Below, in pieces: positions 5,804 through 5,859 of a stretch of DNA of 5,859 bases. Position 1 is the stretch's first letter; each line of letters opens with the position of its first letter. Made by a program: the position numbers and the translations under genes. The stretch covers positions 1 through 5,859 of the forward strand of contig JAZQNE010000062.1 in the NCBI GenBank assembly GCA_045627185.1, in the 5' to 3' direction. The notes beneath the pieces were generated by a model. The model had not been told where the DNA came from and searched no databases. It worked only from the letters and a program-made list of their open reading frames with translations. The DNA comes from SZUA-448 sp045627185 (lineage in GTDB: Bacteria; Bacillota; Clostridia; Lachnospirales; Lachnospiraceae).

Positions 5804-5821
5804 CTAATTTAGGGAGTATTT

Positions 5822-5859
5822 ATGAAGGAATATAAAGCAATTTGTTTTGATATGTTTTT
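5822..5859 (+). CDS. Start of a probable HAD-family hydrolase (partial, runs off the window)
   Basis: Only 12 full codons are present, reading MKEYKAICFDMF and then an incomplete codon beginning TT. AGGGAG (5811-5816) lies 5 bases before the ATG, and a strong promoter is about 90 bases upstream. A short beta strand followed by FDMF near the N-terminus resembles motif I of haloacid-dehalogenase-like phosphatases (hhhhD-x-[DFY]-G-T), in which the Asp is the nucleophile. The Gly-Thr that would confirm this lies beyond the window edge. The family call rests on very few residues. Its own promoter and the intervening terminator suggest no functional tie to ATP synthase. Confidence 0.55.
   Translation, partial: MKEYKAICFDMF

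Larger units (their letters stand above)
5584..5821. other. Intergenic region between the atp operon and the next gene
   Basis: These 238 bases contain no convincing gene. From left to right they hold the terminator hairpin, a TATAAT at 5634-5639, a purine-rich stretch (about 5640-5685) with three GGAC units six bases apart and a second copy of a terminator arm, a strong promoter (5702-5730), an imperfect dyad (5733-5775), a 12-bp tandem repeat (5780-5803) and the ribosome binding site of the next gene. Confidence 0.8.

Overview
The window is the downstream part of a bacterial F1Fo ATP synthase (atp) operon, followed by a terminator-bearing intergenic region and the first codons of a separately promoted gene. 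Six complete subunit genes lie on the + strand in the canonical order atpF (b), atpH (delta), atpA (alpha), atpG (gamma), atpD (beta), atpC (epsilon). The Fo genes atpB and atpE would lie just upstream and are cut off, so the ion-coupling residues of the c and a subunits (H+ versus Na+) cannot be read here. Strong purine-rich Shine-Dalgarno sites, non-ATG starts (TTG for atpF, GTG for atpC), moderate GC content and the protein sequences point to a Firmicute, most likely a gut- or rumen-type member of class Clostridia. The exact genus cannot be fixed by eye.

Layout: 1-41 holds the atpF leader and perhaps the last codons of atpE. 42-5415 is the tightly packed atp operon, in which genes overlap by 4 bp or are separated by 12 to 20 bp. 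5437-5583 is a 48-codon gene with its own good ribosome binding site, 21 bp after atpC. It encodes a very basic small protein with one short hydrophobic helix, is not recognised, and is the least explained coding element here. 5596-5639 holds a strong GC-rich hairpin, the probable operon terminator. 5640-5821 is non-coding and contains a purine-rich stretch with a second copy of one terminator arm, a near-consensus sigma-A promoter (5702-5730), an imperfect dyad over the predicted start of transcription, and a 12-bp tandem repeat in the leader. At 5822 a new gene starts, whose first residues resemble HAD-family motif I.

Together, b and delta form the peripheral stalk, alpha3beta3 the catalytic head, and gamma and epsilon the rotor stalk. 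The catalytic and structural motifs checked in alpha, beta and gamma are intact. Epsilon has a complete-looking ATP-sensing site of the Bacillus PS3 type, which suggests that hydrolysis by the enzyme is controlled by cellular ATP. Apart from the small downstream gene and the regulatory architecture of the intergenic region, the window is ordinary core-genome sequence. I see no mobile element, CRISPR array, tRNA or rRNA.
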